Below are positions 8,448 through 17,926 of a DNA stretch of 42,895 nucleotides, one piece after another. The position numbers and the translations under genes are program-made. This DNA comes from Klebsiella pneumoniae (GTDB lineage: Bacteria; Pseudomonadota; Gammaproteobacteria; Pseudomonadales; Pseudohongiellaceae), in contig CAMCRC010000014.1 in NCBI GenBank assembly GCA_945877175.1, positions 1 to 42,895 of the forward strand. The letters are read 5' to 3'. Numbering within the stretch: position 1 is the first letter of the stretch; the number at the start of each line of letters is the position of its first letter. Under the pieces are notes generated by a model, which saw only the letters and a program-made list of their open reading frames with translations, was not told the DNA's origin and made no database searches.

Positions 8448-9452
8448 TCAGCTCCGCCCCACTTTGAGGGCCAGTTCCATCATGCGGTGTACGTAGCCGA
8501 TCTCATTGTCGTACCACGCCAGTATCTTCACCTGCGTGCCGTTGATGACCATGGTGGAAAGTGCGTCGACAATGCTGGAACGCGGATCATTCACATAGTC
8601 CACCGATACCAGCGGGCGTTCCTCGTAGCCCAGAATGCCCTGCAGCCGGCCCTCGGCGGCAGCTTTCAGGGCAGCATTGACCTGCTCCACCGTGACGGAC
8701 TGTTCCAGCTCGAAGACACAGTCCGTCAATGAGGCATTGGTGATGGGCACGCGAATCGCGATGCCGTTCAGTCGGCCCTTCAGCTCCGGAAAAATCTCGG
8801 TGATGGCGGTGGCAGACCCGGTGCTGGTGGGAATCAGCGACTGGCCGCAGGCGCGGGCGCGGCGCAGGTCCTTGTGATAGCCGTCCAGCACGCTCTGGGT
8901 GTTGGTGATGTCATGCACGGTGGTGATGCTGCCATGGCGGATGCCGAAGCTGCGGTGAATCACGTCCACCACGGGCGCCAGGCAATTGGTGGTGCAGGAG
9001 GCCGCTGTGACAATGCGGTGCTGTGCCGGGTCGTACAGATGATCGTTGACGCCCATGACGATGTTGAGCGTGCCGTCCTTGACCGGCGCCGAAACCACCA
9101 CGCGGCGGATGCCCTGGGCCAGCAGCGGGGCCAGCGCCTCCCGGGACTTGACCCTGCCAGTGCATTCCACCACCACATCAGCGCCCGTGGCTGCCCAGTC
9201 GGTATCCGCCAGCGCCGTGTTGCGGGACCACGGGACAGGCCGGCCTTCGATGCGCAGGCCCTCGGCTGTGGCACTGACATCCTTGTGCCAGGTGCCGTGC
9301 TGGGAATCGAAAGTCAGCAGATGCGCGGCGTCTGCGGGGCTGCCGGCGATCTCGTTGATGTGGACGATCTCGACGTCTGGCCAGTCCCATGCCGCGCGCA
9401 GGGCAAGGCGACCCATGCGGCCGAATCCGTTGAAGGCGATCTTGATGCTCAT
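8448..9452 (-). CDS. ArsJ-associated glyceraldehyde-3-phosphate dehydrogenase
   Basis: A 334-residue GAPDH. Seen: the NAD-binding N-terminus [11 protein letters not shown]-like ([16 protein letters not shown]), the catalytic ASCTTNC motif near residue 150 and the conserved C-terminal WYDNEIGY. In the ArsJ pathway this paralogue joins arsenate to glyceraldehyde-3-phosphate, giving 1-arseno-3-phosphoglycerate for export. The immediate pairing with ArsJ and the N-terminal [13 protein letters not shown] region point to the arsenic-dedicated form rather than the glycolytic one. ATG 9452 has AGGA 8 bp upstream. No arsR, arsC or acr3 lies next to the pair. Confidence 0.92.
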   Translation of the reverse strand: MSIKIAFNGFGRMGRLALRAAWDWPDVEIVHINEIAGSPADAAHLLTFDSQHGTWHKDVSATAEGLRIEGRPVPWSRNTALADTDWAATGADVVVECTGRVKSREALAPLLAQGIRRVVVSAPVKDGTLNIVMGVNDHLYDPAQHRIVTAASCTTNCLAPVVDVIHRSFGIRHGSITTVHDITNTQSVLDGYHKDLRRARACGQSLIPTSTGSATAITEIFPELKGRLNGIAIRVPITNASLTDCVFELEQSVTVEQVNAALKAAAEGRLQGILGYEERPLVSVDYVNDPRSSIVDALSTMVINGTQVKILAWYDNEIGYVHRMMELALKVGRS

Positions 9453-9483
9453 GCTCAATTTCCTGGTAATTGCAGCGGCCGAA

Positions 9484-9513
9484 ATTATAGGGGGGCGATT
9501 GTGACAGGGTCAC
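9484..9513 (-). promoter_or_regulatory. Promoter of the GAPDH-arsJ operon with overlapping palindrome
   Basis: On the minus strand a perfect TATAAT (9489-9484) lies 18 bp downstream of GTGACC (9513-9508). The start point would be near 9477, about 25 nt before the ATG. The -35 box lies in the perfect inverted repeat GTGAC-AGG-GTCAC (9501-9513), a likely operator position. The regulator is unknown and no arsR gene is nearby. Confidence 0.5.
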
Positions 9514-9597
9514 GGAATTTGTCCGGACCCCTTGAAGCCATGGGCCGGCACTCCCACTATAACGCCCACGCCAATTGCATCAGGAGTACTGCGCACC

Positions 9598-10680
9598 ATG
9601 AAACACCGTCATTACTGGCTCGCATTGATTGCCTTGCTGAGCGCCAGTCTTGTCGCCGCCAGCGCAGTGGCACAGCAGGACTATGCCACCTTCAAGACCA
9701 ATGACGAAGAAAACAACATCGAAGTCTTCAAGCAAGCCAGCCCCTCCGTGGTGTACATCACCAATTCACGCCTGGTGCGCCGCTCCTTCTACTCGCTGAA
9801 CCCCCAGGAGATTCCCCAGGGCAGCGGCTCGGGCTTCATCTGGAGCCGCGACGGCTATGTGGTGACCAATTTCCACGTCATCCAGCAGGCCTCGCGACTG
9901 ACTGTTACCTTGCAGGATGGCAGTGCCTGGGACGCCGAAGTGGTGGGTGCTGAACCTGACAAGGACCTGGCAGTACTGCGCATTCAGGCACCGGCAGAGA
10001 AGCTGCAGCCGCTGCAGGTGGGCGACTCGTCGCTGCTGGAAGTCGGGCGCAAGGTCATTGCCATCGGCAACCCTTTCGGTCTGGATACCACCCTGACAGT
10101 GGGGGTGGTCAGTGCTCTGGGTCGGGAAATTGACTCCGTCAGCCGTCGCAAGATTCGCGACGTGATTCAGACCGATGCCGCCATCAACCCCGGCAATTCC
10201 GGCGGTCCGCTGCTCAATTCCCTGGGGCAACTGGTGGGCGTCAACACGGCCATCTACAGCCCGACGGGCGCGAGTTCCGGCATTGGCTTCGCAATCCCGG
10301 CCAATACGGTTGCCAAGATTGTGCCGGAGCTGATTACCTTTGGCCGCGTGCAGACCCCGACGCTGGGCATCTCCCTGCTGCCGCCGCAATACGCAGAGTA
10401 TTACCGTCAGAACGCGGGCATCCTGGGGGTAATCGTAATGGATGTGATAGAGGGTGGGAGCCTCGAAATTGCGGGCATGCGTGGCCTTCAGGAGACGGCG
10501 CGGGGCATTGCGCTGGGGGATGTGATCACGAAGATCGATGACGAGGAGATCGTCAATGAAGACGATCTGCTCAATGCGCTGGAGAATCGCAGGGCGGGGG
10601 ATGTGGTGTCGGTGACGACGCAGCGCGATACCGAAACGCTCACCTACGAGATCGAGCTGCAGGCGTCGCAGGCGCAGTAG
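9598..10680 (+). CDS. Periplasmic HtrA/DegP-like serine protease (S1C)
   Basis: A 360-residue secreted protease: signal peptide (1-26, cleavage after AVA), trypsin-like domain (about 40-260) and one PDZ domain (about 265-355). The catalytic triad is readable: His in TNFHVIQQ, Asp in DKDLAVLRI, and Ser in the GNSGGPLL motif. One PDZ and about 360 residues resemble DegS/AlgW or HhoA rather than two-PDZ DegP/MucD, but a cleavable signal peptide suggests a soluble periplasmic enzyme. ATG 9598 is preceded by CAGGAG; an in-frame TTG at 9532 lies outside the signal peptide and is rejected. It is divergent from the arsenic operon. Confidence 0.92.
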   Translation: MKHRHYWLALIALLSASLVAASAVAQQDYATFKTNDEENNIEVFKQASPSVVYITNSRLVRRSFYSLNPQEIPQGSGSGFIWSRDGYVVTNFHVIQQASRLTVTLQDGSAWDAEVVGAEPDKDLAVLRIQAPAEKLQPLQVGDSSLLEVGRKVIAIGNPFGLDTTLTVGVVSALGREIDSVSRRKIRDVIQTDAAINPGNSGGPLLNSLGQLVGVNTAIYSPTGASSGIGFAIPANTVAKIVPELITFGRVQTPTLGISLLPPQYAEYYRQNAGILGVIVMDVIEGGSLEIAGMRGLQETARGIALGDVITKIDDEEIVNEDDLLNALENRRAGDVVSVTTQRDTETLTYEIELQASQAQ

Positions 10681-10701
10681 CGGGGAGTTGGATGGCAGGC
10701 C

Positions 10702-10739
10702 TGTGGGATTGAGATGTCCCTGTGGGATTGAGATGTGCC
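10702..10739. repeat. Two tandem 19-bp repeats leading into a REP
   Basis: TGTGGGATTGAGATGT occurs at 10702 and again at 10721, each followed by a CCC or GCC trinucleotide. The third unit in register begins TGTGGGAGCGGGC, the REP at 10740. They look like decayed or partial REP heads in tandem, downstream of the HtrA-like gene. Confidence 0.6.
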
Positions 10740-11011
10740 TGTGGGAGCGGGCCCTGCCCGCGAACAATCATCAGCGGCGCTGCTGTTGAAAACCTTCTCA
10801 GTCAAGGCGCCGGGGGCCGGTCATCCCGTTCTGCGGCTGACTTGCGGCCCTCCGGGCTGCCCTCTCTCCAAAAAATGCCTCAGGTCATTTTTCTGCGCTC
10901 GGCGCTGGTCTCTTATGCCGCTGAACGGGACGACCGGCCCACATCGCCTGGCGTGTGCCAGTCCCTAAAAGTTGCAGCTTCGTTTGTTCGCGGGCAGGGC
11001 CCGCTCCCACA
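10740..11011. repeat. Composite REP element: nested palindrome of about 270 bp
   Basis: The ends are perfect 28-bp inverted repeats (10740-10767 and 10984-11011), each a REP with core GGAGCGGGCCCTGCCCGC. Inside are 23-bp inverted arms (10814-10836 and 10918-10940, 21 of 23 matching, beginning GGGCCGGTC). In the centre is a third near-perfect palindrome around AAAAATGCCT/CAGGTCATTTTT (10871-10892). All three are centred between about 10876 and 10882, so the whole can fold on itself. No gene was recognised in it. It fills most of the intergenic space between the HtrA-like gene and the 3' end of argH. Confidence 0.8.
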
Positions 11012-11016
11012 CTTTC

Positions 11017-11044
11017 CATCCAGCATCCAGCATCCAGCATCCAG
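11017..11044. repeat. Heptanucleotide tandem repeat (CATCCAG)4
   Basis: Four perfect copies of CATCCAG in tandem, then a decayed copy CACCCA. It lies between the REP composite and the argH stop. The remaining bases before argH show nothing else. Confidence 0.8.
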
Positions 11045-11075
11045 CACCCAACTCCCAGCCCTCAGAGTTCTGTCC

Positions 11076-12479
11076 TCAGTCGCGGGCAGCCAGTTCGCTG
11101 CGGCGCTTCGCCACTGCCGCCCGGACCTGCTGCGGCGCCGTGCCGCCGACGTGGTTGCGCGACTGCACCGAGCCTTCCAGCGTCAGCACGGCGAACACAT
11201 CCTGCGCGATCATCGGTGAGAACTGCTGCAGCTCCTGCAGCGACAGCGCGCTCAGATCCTTCTTCTGCGCGATGCCATAGGCCACTGACTTGCCGACGAT
11301 CTCGTGGGCGTCGCGGAAGGCGATGCCCTTGCGTACCAGATAGTCCGCCAGATCGGTCGCCGTGGCGTAGCCCTTGAGGGCCGCGTTGTAGAGCGATTCC
11401 TTCTTCGGCCGGATGGCCGGCACCATGTCGGCATAGGCCTTCAGGCAGTCGCGCACGGTGTCGATCAGGTCGAACAGTGGCTCCTTGTCTTCCTGATTGT
11501 CCTTGTTGTAGGCCAGCGGCTGGGACTTCATCAGTGTCAGCAGCGCCACCAGATGGCCGTTGACGCGGCCGGTCTTGCCCCGCACCAGCTCAGGCACGTC
11601 GGGATTCTTCTTCTGCGGCATGATGGACGAGCCGGTGCAGAAACGGTCGGGCAGATCCACGAAATCGAACTGCGAGGATGTCCACAGCACCAGCTCCTCG
11701 GAGAAGCGTGACAGGTGGGTCATGATCAGGCTGGCAGCCGCAGCCAGCTCGATGGCGAAGTCGCGGTCGCTCACCGAATCCAGCGAATTGCGGGTCGCGG
11801 CGGTGAAACCCAGCAGCTGCGCGGTGTACTCGCGCTCGATGGGGTAACTCGTTCCCGCCAGCGCGGCCGCCCCCAGCGGCGAATAGTTCAGACGGGCCCG
11901 GCAGTCGAGCAGACGGCCGTGGTCGCGCTCCAGCATCTCGAACCAGGCCATCATGTGGTGGCCAAAGGTGATGGGCTGGGCGGTCTGCAAATGGGTGAAG
12001 CCCGGCATGATGGTGTCGGCTTCGCGCTCGGCGATGTCCAGCAGGGCCAGCTGCAGGCGGTGCAGGGTGGCGCCGATGGAATCGATCTCGTCGCGCACGT
12101 ACAGGCGGATGTCAGTGGCCACCTGGTCATTGCGAGAGCGCCCGGTGTGCAGCTTCTTGCCCGTCATGCCGATGCGGCGCGTCAGCTCGGACTCGATGTT
12201 CATGTGCACGTCTTCCAGCGCCACGGACCACTCGAAGCGGCCCGCCACGATGTCCTCGCGGATGCCTTCCAGGCCGGTGACGATGTCCTGGACTTCCTGC
12301 ACGCTGAGAATGCCGACCTTGCCGAGCATGGTGGCGTGGGCGATGGAGCCATTGATGTCGTGGTGATACAGACGCTTGTCGAAGGTCACGGAAGCGGTGA
12401 AGCGCTCGACGAAGGCGTCGGTGGCCTCGCTGAATCGTCCGCCCCAGGGTTTGATTGCGTCGGGTGTCTTGTCGCTCAT
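11076..12479 (-). CDS. argH: Argininosuccinate lyase
   Basis: A 467-residue cytosolic enzyme that splits argininosuccinate to arginine and fumarate, the last step of arginine synthesis. It belongs to the fumarase/aspartase superfamily. Diagnostic are the N-terminal [12 protein letters not shown], the [12 protein letters not shown] motif, the [13 protein letters not shown] motif and the signature [12 protein letters not shown]. Length is normal. The start MSDKTPD at 12479 is the family start; the frame is open 53 codons further upstream but into the divergent hemC promoter region. It is transcribed divergently from hemC, as in pseudomonads. Confidence 0.97.
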   Translation of the reverse strand: MSDKTPDAIKPWGGRFSEATDAFVERFTASVTFDKRLYHHDINGSIAHATMLGKVGILSVQEVQDIVTGLEGIREDIVAGRFEWSVALEDVHMNIESELTRRIGMTGKKLHTGRSRNDQVATDIRLYVRDEIDSIGATLHRLQLALLDIAEREADTIMPGFTHLQTAQPITFGHHMMAWFEMLERDHGRLLDCRARLNYSPLGAAALAGTSYPIEREYTAQLLGFTAATRNSLDSVSDRDFAIELAAAASLIMTHLSRFSEELVLWTSSQFDFVDLPDRFCTGSSIMPQKKNPDVPELVRGKTGRVNGHLVALLTLMKSQPLAYNKDNQEDKEPLFDLIDTVRDCLKAYADMVPAIRPKKESLYNAALKGYATATDLADYLVRKGIAFRDAHEIVGKSVAYGIAQKKDLSALSLQELQQFSPMIAQDVFAVLTLEGSVQSRNHVGGTAPQQVRAAVAKRRSELAARD

Positions 12480-12521
12480 AGTCCGTCTCTCTCGGGCCGT
12501 CTGGCCGGTGCAGGGGCGGCG

Positions 12522-12551
12522 ATTATAACAACATCGCCCCGGGCTGTGTCT
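12522..12551. promoter_or_regulatory. Overlapping divergent promoters of argH and hemC
   Basis: Minus strand (argH): perfect TATAAT at 12527-12522, with GACACA 17 bp upstream (12550-12545). Plus strand (hemC): TAGAAT at 12569-12574, with GTGTCT 17 bp upstream (12546-12551). The two weak -35 boxes overlap on the same bases, so the two promoters may compete for polymerase. Only the -10 boxes are good matches. Confidence 0.4.
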
Positions 12552-12609
12552 CGGGCGGGGGATTGGCGTAGAATCGCCGGCAAGACAATTCTGGAGTTCC
12601 CCCCTGATC

Positions 12610-13542
12610 ATGGCAGTTGAAAGAATCCGCATCGCCACGCGCGAAAGCCCCCTGGCCCTGTGGCAGGCAGAGCATGTGAAGAGCCGCCTGCTGGCCCACT
12701 ATCCCGCCCTGCAGGTGGAATTGATCGGCATGACGACACGGGGCGACATCATTCTCGATACGCCGCTGGCAAAGATCGGCGGCAAGGCGCTGTTCGTGAA
12801 GGAGCTGGAAGTGGCCATGCTGGAAGGGCGCGCCGACATTGCCGTGCATTCCATGAAGGACGTGCCGATGGAGTTTCCGGAGGGTCTGGGCCTGCGCGTC
12901 ATCTGCGAACGGGAAGACCCCAGTGATGCCTTCGTCTCGAACACCTATGCCAGCATCGACGCGCTGCCCCAGGGCGCCCGCGTGGGCACCTCCAGTCTGC
13001 GTCGCCAGTGTCAGCTGCGCAGCCACCGGCCCGACCTGCAGATCGGCGATCTGCGTGGCAACGTCGGCACACGCCTGAGCAAGCTGGACCGCGGTGACTA
13101 TGACGCCATCATCCTCGCCACTGCCGGACTGGTGCGCCTGGGCCTGGGCGAACGCATACGCGCCCGTATGGACACCACGTCGTCGCTGCCGGCCGGCGGG
13201 CAGGGTGCCGTGGGCATCGAGTGCCGCGTGGACGATCATGAAATCATCGCGCTGCTGCAGGTGCTGCATCACGCAGACACGGCTGACCGCGTCGTCGCCG
13301 AGCGCGCCGTGAACACGCGGCTGCAGGGTGGCTGTCAGGTGCCGATCGCCTGCTTCGCCGAACTGGAGGGCGAGCAGCTGCATCTGCGGGCGCTGGTGGG
13401 CGATGTCAACGGCCAGCGCATTCTGCGCGAGGAGTTGCGTGGCCCCCGCCAGAATGCCGAACAGCTTGGCATCGCCGTGGCCGAGGCGCTGCTGGCCAAA
13501 GGTGCCGACAAGATCCTGGCCGCGTTGTACGCCGAGGCATGA
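12610..13542 (+). CDS. hemC: Porphobilinogen deaminase (hydroxymethylbilane synthase)
   Basis: A 310-residue cytosolic enzyme joining four porphobilinogens to hydroxymethylbilane in heme synthesis. Seen: N-terminal [14 protein letters not shown], the active Asp region ([10 protein letters not shown]), the Arg-rich loop [12 protein letters not shown], and Cys242 in [11 protein letters not shown], which carries the dipyrromethane cofactor. Length is typical. It is the first gene of a hemC-hemD-hemX-hemY operon; its TGA overlaps the hemD ATG (ATGA). The ribosome site is weak (GGAG 13 nt upstream). Confidence 0.97.
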   Translation: MAVERIRIATRESPLALWQAEHVKSRLLAHYPALQVELIGMTTRGDIILDTPLAKIGGKALFVKELEVAMLEGRADIAVHSMKDVPMEFPEGLGLRVICEREDPSDAFVSNTYASIDALPQGARVGTSSLRRQCQLRSHRPDLQIGDLRGNVGTRLSKLDRGDYDAIILATAGLVRLGLGERIRARMDTTSSLPAGGQGAVGIECRVDDHEIIALLQVLHHADTADRVVAERAVNTRLQGGCQVPIACFAELEGEQLHLRALVGDVNGQRILREELRGPRQNAEQLGIAVAEALLAKGADKILAALYAEA

Positions 13543-14435
13543 ACACACCCCCCCGACAGAGTCCCCTTGCTGGTCCGCAGGCCGCGCTGGCCCTGCAGCA
13601 GTGCCGTGTGCTGCTGACCCGCCCGGCGGGCCAGGTCGAGCGTCTGGCTTTGGCCATTGCCGACCAGGGTGGTCACACCTTGAGCCTGCCGCTGCTCAGT
13701 ATCCTGCCGGTGCAGGAACGTGACGACATCGAGCGGGTAAAATCCCGCATCCTCGCTCTCGATACCTATGACATCGCCATCTTCATCAGCACCAATGCCG
13801 CCCATCTGGGGCTCGAGTGGATCGAAAGCTACTGGCCGCAGCTGCCCGTTGGCCTGGAGGCCTATGCGGTAGGGCCAGGCACCGCCGCTGTCCTGCGTCA
13901 GCATCCCTGGCCGGTGCATTGTGCGGACACTGGCGTGACCAGCGAGGACCTGCTGGCGCTGCCCGGCCTGCAACAGGTGCAGGGCAGGCGCATCGCGCTG
14001 TTCCGGGGCAAGGGTGGCCGGGAACTGCTGGCCGAAACGCTGCGAGAGCGTGGCGCGCAGGTGGACTACATCGAGCTCTATACACGCCAGGTGCCGCACC
14101 ACACACGCGCCGACGTGCTGAGTGCCATGCAGGACCAGCACATCAACTGCGTCGTGCTGACCAGTCTGCAGATTTTCGAGAGCTTCCTCAGCCTGCTCAA
14201 GGGGCCCGAAACGGCGGGCGCAGCGCTTGATTTGTCGCAAGACAAGGCCGCAAACCCTCTGCTAGGCTTGCAGCAGACACTGACGCTGATCGTGCCTTCT
14301 GCGCGTGTCGAACAGAACGCCCGCCGCGCCGGATTCGCCCACGTGCTCAATGCCGGGGGTGCCGATGATCTGACCGTGCTCGCCTGCCTGCGCCATTGTC
14401 CGGCGACGCACGCAGACCCCCAGGAGGCTTTGTGA
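13539..14435 (+). CDS. hemD: Uroporphyrinogen-III synthase
   Basis: A 298-residue enzyme that closes hydroxymethylbilane to uroporphyrinogen III with inversion of ring D. The family is weakly conserved. Recognised here by the bilobed HEM4 pattern: [17 protein letters not shown] at the start, the [11 protein letters not shown] segment, the inter-lobe [29 protein letters not shown], the YTRQVP linker, and a final [10 protein letters not shown]. It starts by a 4-base overlap with hemC and its TGA overlaps the GTG of hemX, so the three genes are probably translationally coupled. Confidence 0.95.
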   Translation: MNTPPRQSPLAGPQAALALQQCRVLLTRPAGQVERLALAIADQGGHTLSLPLLSILPVQERDDIERVKSRILALDTYDIAIFISTNAAHLGLEWIESYWPQLPVGLEAYAVGPGTAAVLRQHPWPVHCADTGVTSEDLLALPGLQQVQGRRIALFRGKGGRELLAETLRERGAQVDYIELYTRQVPHHTRADVLSAMQDQHINCVVLTSLQIFESFLSLLKGPETAGAALDLSQDKAANPLLGLQQTLTLIVPSARVEQNARRAGFAHVLNAGGADDLTVLACLRHCPATHADPQEAL

Positions 14436-15589
14436 CTGACGGCAGTACCCCCGCGCCCTCTGCAGAGTCGGCGCCGCGAATCGACACGCCGCGCGTGCTG
14501 GACGAACTGAGCCGCAGCAATGCGGCCCCGCATCTCCCCCGTGCCCGCTCGCGCAGCAGTGGTCTGCGCCGCTTCCTCATCATCATGCTGGTGCTGGTAC
14601 CGGTGTTGCTGGCCATCTTCTGGCTTGTGTACGAACAATTGCGCGTACTCTCACTGATCGAAACCCTGCAGACCGAAAATATGGCGCTGCAGCAGAACGC
14701 CCCTGCTACTGCGCCGGCGGCAGTGCCCGACGAACTTCTCGCCACGCTGGCGGACCGGCAGTCACTGGAAGCGCTGCGCACAAGCCTCGAGACGCGCATC
14801 GCAGCACTGGCCAGCAGCACCGCCAGCGTGGAACAGCGCCTGGAGGCCGAGCCAACGCAGCGTGTTGTGCAGGAATGGTTGTGGACGGAAGCGGAATATC
14901 TTTTGCGACTGGCCAATCAAAAACTCACGCTGCAGGGCGATGCTGACTCGGCCCTGCTCATTCTTTCCACTGTCGATGAAATGCTGCGCGACTCGGGGGA
15001 CGCCACGGTGCTTGGCGTGCGCGATGCGCTGGCAGGCGAGATGCTGGCACTGCGCAATCTGGAGTATGTGGACGTGCCGGGCCTGTACGTGCGCATGAAC
15101 AATCTGCTGCCTTTGATCGACCAGCTCTCTCTGCGCAACACTCTGGTACAGAATTACTCCGATCAGCTTGCCGCACAACAAGGCGCGACATTGTCGGCTG
15201 ACACCGGCTTTGGTGTCCGGGCACTGGAGCTGCTGGGCAGCATCTTCGTGTGGCAGGAGTGGGACGTGGCGCCCGAGGCACTGCTGCCGCCTCAGCAGGA
15301 AGCGACTTTGAAGCAGAATCTGCGGCTGATGCTGGAGCAGGCGCAGCTTGCCCTGCTGATGGCAAAGCAGGAAGTCTATCGCAGCAGTCTGGAGAAAGGC
15401 CGTGACTGGATGACGCGCTACTTTGCCATCGACGCAGGCGCCGGACGCACACTGGGGCAGGAACTGGAGTCGCTTGCAGCGGCGACAGTGGCTACATCCC
15501 GCCCGGATATTTCCGGATCACTTGCGCTGCTGCAGCAGGCCAATGCCCGTCGTGCCCAATCAGCCACGAATGACAGCGACGGTCGCTGA
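14432..15589 (+). CDS. hemX: HemX-like membrane protein (uroporphyrinogen operon)
   Basis: A 385-residue inner-membrane protein with a cytoplasmic N-terminus of about 45 residues, one membrane helix (about 48-70), a coiled-coil region (75-130) and a large helical periplasmic domain. This is the proteobacterial HemX layout; the protein is often annotated as a putative uroporphyrinogen-III C-methyltransferase, but no methyltransferase motif is visible. The WLWTEAEYLLRLANQKL motif is characteristic. The GTG start at 14432 overlaps the hemD stop (GTGA), with AGGAGG 5 bases ahead; an ATG at 14396 lies within hemD and is less likely. Its role in heme synthesis is not established. Confidence 0.88.
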   Translation: MTDGSTPAPSAESAPRIDTPRVLDELSRSNAAPHLPRARSRSSGLRRFLIIMLVLVPVLLAIFWLVYEQLRVLSLIETLQTENMALQQNAPATAPAAVPDELLATLADRQSLEALRTSLETRIAALASSTASVEQRLEAEPTQRVVQEWLWTEAEYLLRLANQKLTLQGDADSALLILSTVDEMLRDSGDATVLGVRDALAGEMLALRNLEYVDVPGLYVRMNNLLPLIDQLSLRNTLVQNYSDQLAAQQGATLSADTGFGVRALELLGSIFVWQEWDVAPEALLPPQQEATLKQNLRLMLEQAQLALLMAKQEVYRSSLEKGRDWMTRYFAIDAGAGRTLGQELESLAAATVATSRPDISGSLALLQQANARRAQSATNDSDGR

Positions 15590-15591
15590 GC

Positions 15592-16425
15592 ATGATCCGA
15601 CTCTTCCTTTTTTCACTGCTGGCGATCACCACGGGCCTGCTCGTGACGCTGGCGCTCGCGCGCGACCCGGGCTATCTGCTTCTTTCCTGGGGCAACGCCA
15701 CCTTCGAGACGAGCCTGTTCGCACTCTTTGTGGCCATGGTGCTGTTACTGATAGCCGCGCGCCTGGTGTATCTGCTGCTCAGCTGGCTCAATCCGCTGAA
15801 TCTCGTGCGCGCCGGCCGGCAATGGTCCGCTGCCCGCGCCGCACGCAAGGCCCTCAACGCGCAGAACGATGTGGAAGAACAGCAGCTGGAACTGATGCAC
15901 CGGCTCGCGAGTCTCAGCGAGGAGCCAGGTACAAGGGTGTCGGCACTGCGGCGCTTCTGGAAACGGCACACCCGTGGCATGGTGCCCGGCGATGAGCTGA
16001 TCAGTGCCTGCGTTCAGGCGTACATGCGCATCGGCGCTCTGCACGACGCTGTAGCGATGTTCGAGTCCTCACTGGAGACCCGCTGGAGTGATTCGCTGGT
16101 GCGCCGGTACAGTCTGCTGAGTTTGCGGGTGGATGATGCGCAGGCCGTCAGGCAGTTGCAGAAGGCGGAGAGTTGGCTGAGTGCGCGCAGCGAAGATGGT
16201 GTGTTGTTGCTGGCCGCGGGGAGGCTGGCGCTGCGGGCATCACTCTGGGGAAAGGCCAGAGATTATTTTGAACGCAGCCTGCGTGTCAGTGCTGATGTGG
16301 AGGCTTACGCAGAGCTGGCGCGTCTGCTGCAGAATCTGAAAGAACAGGACCGTGATCCGCGCGCTCTTGCTGCAGCCACCCGTGCCATGAGTGCAGGGCT
16401 GCCGCAGTTTCCCCAACCGGGGTGA
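15592..16425 (+). CDS. hemY: HemY-like protein, unusually short
   Basis: A 277-residue inner-membrane protein. Two N-terminal helices (about 4-25 and 40-62) and the motif DPGYLLLSWGNATFETSL place it in the HemY_N family, usually near 400 residues with cytoplasmic TPR repeats. Here the basic juxtamembrane stretch (RQWSAARAARKA) is followed almost at once by a region resembling the later part of HemY (ELMHRLASLSEEPGTRVSALRRFWKRH) and by the final TPR-like unit (ARDYFERSL...YAELARLL). The first TPR block, about 110-130 residues, therefore appears to be missing. The frame is clean. It starts 2 bp after hemX and meets ubiD tail-to-tail with 6 bp between. Confidence 0.8.
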   Translation: MIRLFLFSLLAITTGLLVTLALARDPGYLLLSWGNATFETSLFALFVAMVLLLIAARLVYLLLSWLNPLNLVRAGRQWSAARAARKALNAQNDVEEQQLELMHRLASLSEEPGTRVSALRRFWKRHTRGMVPGDELISACVQAYMRIGALHDAVAMFESSLETRWSDSLVRRYSLLSLRVDDAQAVRQLQKAESWLSARSEDGVLLLAAGRLALRASLWGKARDYFERSLRVSADVEAYAELARLLQNLKEQDRDPRALAAATRAMSAGLPQFPQPG

Positions 16426-16431
16426 TGGCGC

Positions 16432-17898
16432 TTACTTGATGCCCAGCTCGTTCCAGATGTCGTCCACGCGCTTCTTCACATCGTCACTCATGCTGATCGG
16501 CGTGCCCCATTCGCGGGTGGTTTCTGCCGGCCATTTGCTGGTGGCATCCATCCCCATCTTCGAGCCGAGGCCGGACACCGGCGACGCAAAATCCAGGTAG
16601 TCGATCGGCGTGTTTTCGATGAGCACGGTGTCCCGTGCCGGGTCCATGCGCGTGGTCATGGCCCAGATCACATCGTTCCAGTCGCGCACATTCACGTCGT
16701 CGTCCACGATGATCACAAACTTCGTATACATGAACTGACGCAGGAACGACCACGCGCCCATCATGATGCGCTTGGCGTGTCCCGGGTACTGCTTGCGAAT
16801 GCTGATGACGGCCATGCGGTAGGAACAGCCTTCGGGCGGCAGATAGAAATCCACGATCTCCGGGTACTGTTTCTGAATCAGCGGAATGAACACTTCGTTC
16901 AGCGCCACGCCCAGCATGGCGGGCTCATCCGGCGGACGTCCGGTGTAGGTGCTGTGGTAGATCGGGTCTTTGCGATGCGTGAGTTTCTTGACCGTGAAAA
17001 CTGGAAAGCGTTCCACTTCGTTGTAATAGCCGGTGTGGTCTCCAAACGGGCCTTCTTCCGCCATCTCACCTGGCTCGATCACGCCTTCCAGCACGAACTC
17101 TGCGCTGGCCGGCACCTGCAGATTGCTGGTGAGGCAGGTGAGCACTTCCGTCTTCTGCCCGCGCAGCAAACCGGCGAAGGCATATTCTGAAAGCGTGTCC
17201 GGAATTGGTGTCACCGTGGCCAGAATCGTGGCCGGGTCGGCCCCGATCGCAATCGCCACGGGAAAGGGTTCGCCGGGGTGCTTGATCTGCCAGTCGCGGA
17301 AGTCCAGCGCGCCGCCACGGTGGGACAGCCAGCGCATGATCATCTTGTTGCGGCCAATGACCTGCATGCGGTAGATGCCCAGGTTCTGGCGCTCTTTCTC
17401 GGGACCGCGGGTGATCACCAGCGGCCAGGTCACCAGCGGGCCAACATCGCCCGGCCAGCAGGTCTGCACGGGCAACATGCCCAGATCGATATCGGCCTCG
17501 TCGATGAAGACGTCGCGACAGGGCGCCGTTTTCTTCAGATCCGGCGCAATGTTCAGCACCTGGCGGTAGGCGGGCAGGTTCTGCCACAGCTCCTTCCAGC
17601 CTTTGGGCGGAACGGGTTCTTTCAGGAAGGCGAGAAGGTGCCCAACATCTCGCAAACCCTGCAGGTCTTTCTGACCCATCGCCAGCGCCACGCGCCGGGG
17701 ATGTCCGAACAGATTGCCGAGCAGGGGAATCTTTGAGTTGCGGGGATTCTCGAACAGCAGGGCGGGACCGCCTGCACGCAGCGTGCGGTCGCAGATTTCC
17801 GTGATCTCAAGATTGGGATCGACTTCCGTCTTGATCCTGATCAGATCGCCCTCCTTCTCCAGGAGGGCGATGAATTCACGAAGGTCTTTGCAGGGCAT
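16432..17898 (-). CDS. ubiD: UbiD 4-hydroxy-3-polyprenylbenzoate decarboxylase
   Basis: A 488-residue decarboxylase of ubiquinone synthesis that uses prenylated FMN supplied by UbiX. Family marks: the N-terminal [30 protein letters not shown], the prFMN/metal region ([23 protein letters not shown]), and the acidic catalytic [12 protein letters not shown] and [18 protein letters not shown] segments. Length agrees with E. coli UbiD. The start at MPCKDLREF (17898) is favoured by AGGA about 8 bases upstream and by family length; ATGs at 17925 and 17946 are in frame, the latter within a REP repeat. It lies downstream of rho on the same strand. Confidence 0.96.
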   Translation of the reverse strand: MPCKDLREFIALLEKEGDLIRIKTEVDPNLEITEICDRTLRAGGPALLFENPRNSKIPLLGNLFGHPRRVALAMGQKDLQGLRDVGHLLAFLKEPVPPKGWKELWQNLPAYRQVLNIAPDLKKTAPCRDVFIDEADIDLGMLPVQTCWPGDVGPLVTWPLVITRGPEKERQNLGIYRMQVIGRNKMIMRWLSHRGGALDFRDWQIKHPGEPFPVAIAIGADPATILATVTPIPDTLSEYAFAGLLRGQKTEVLTCLTSNLQVPASAEFVLEGVIEPGEMAEEGPFGDHTGYYNEVERFPVFTVKKLTHRKDPIYHSTYTGRPPDEPAMLGVALNEVFIPLIQKQYPEIVDFYLPPEGCSYRMAVISIRKQYPGHAKRIMMGAWSFLRQFMYTKFVIIVDDDVNVRDWNDVIWAMTTRMDPARDTVLIENTPIDYLDFASPVSGLGSKMGMDATSKWPAETTREWGTPISMSDDVKKRVDDIWNELGIK

Positions 17899-17926
17899 TG
17901 GCGTGATCCTGAGAGGTATTTCCATC

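Noticed and set aside
7402-8496. 364-codon plus-strand frame opposite arsJ
   Set aside because: Gln/His-rich low-complexity translation typical of the reverse strand of a Leu/Ala-rich membrane protein.
9532-9600. Upstream TTG start for the HtrA-like protease, and a sigma-70 pair TTGAAG/TATAAC
   Set aside because: The TTG would bury the signal peptide. The promoter boxes are 20 bp apart, outside the usual range.
11017-11044. CATCCAG tandem repeats as a CRISPR array
   Set aside because: Units are 7 bp and directly adjacent with no spacers; it is a simple tandem repeat.
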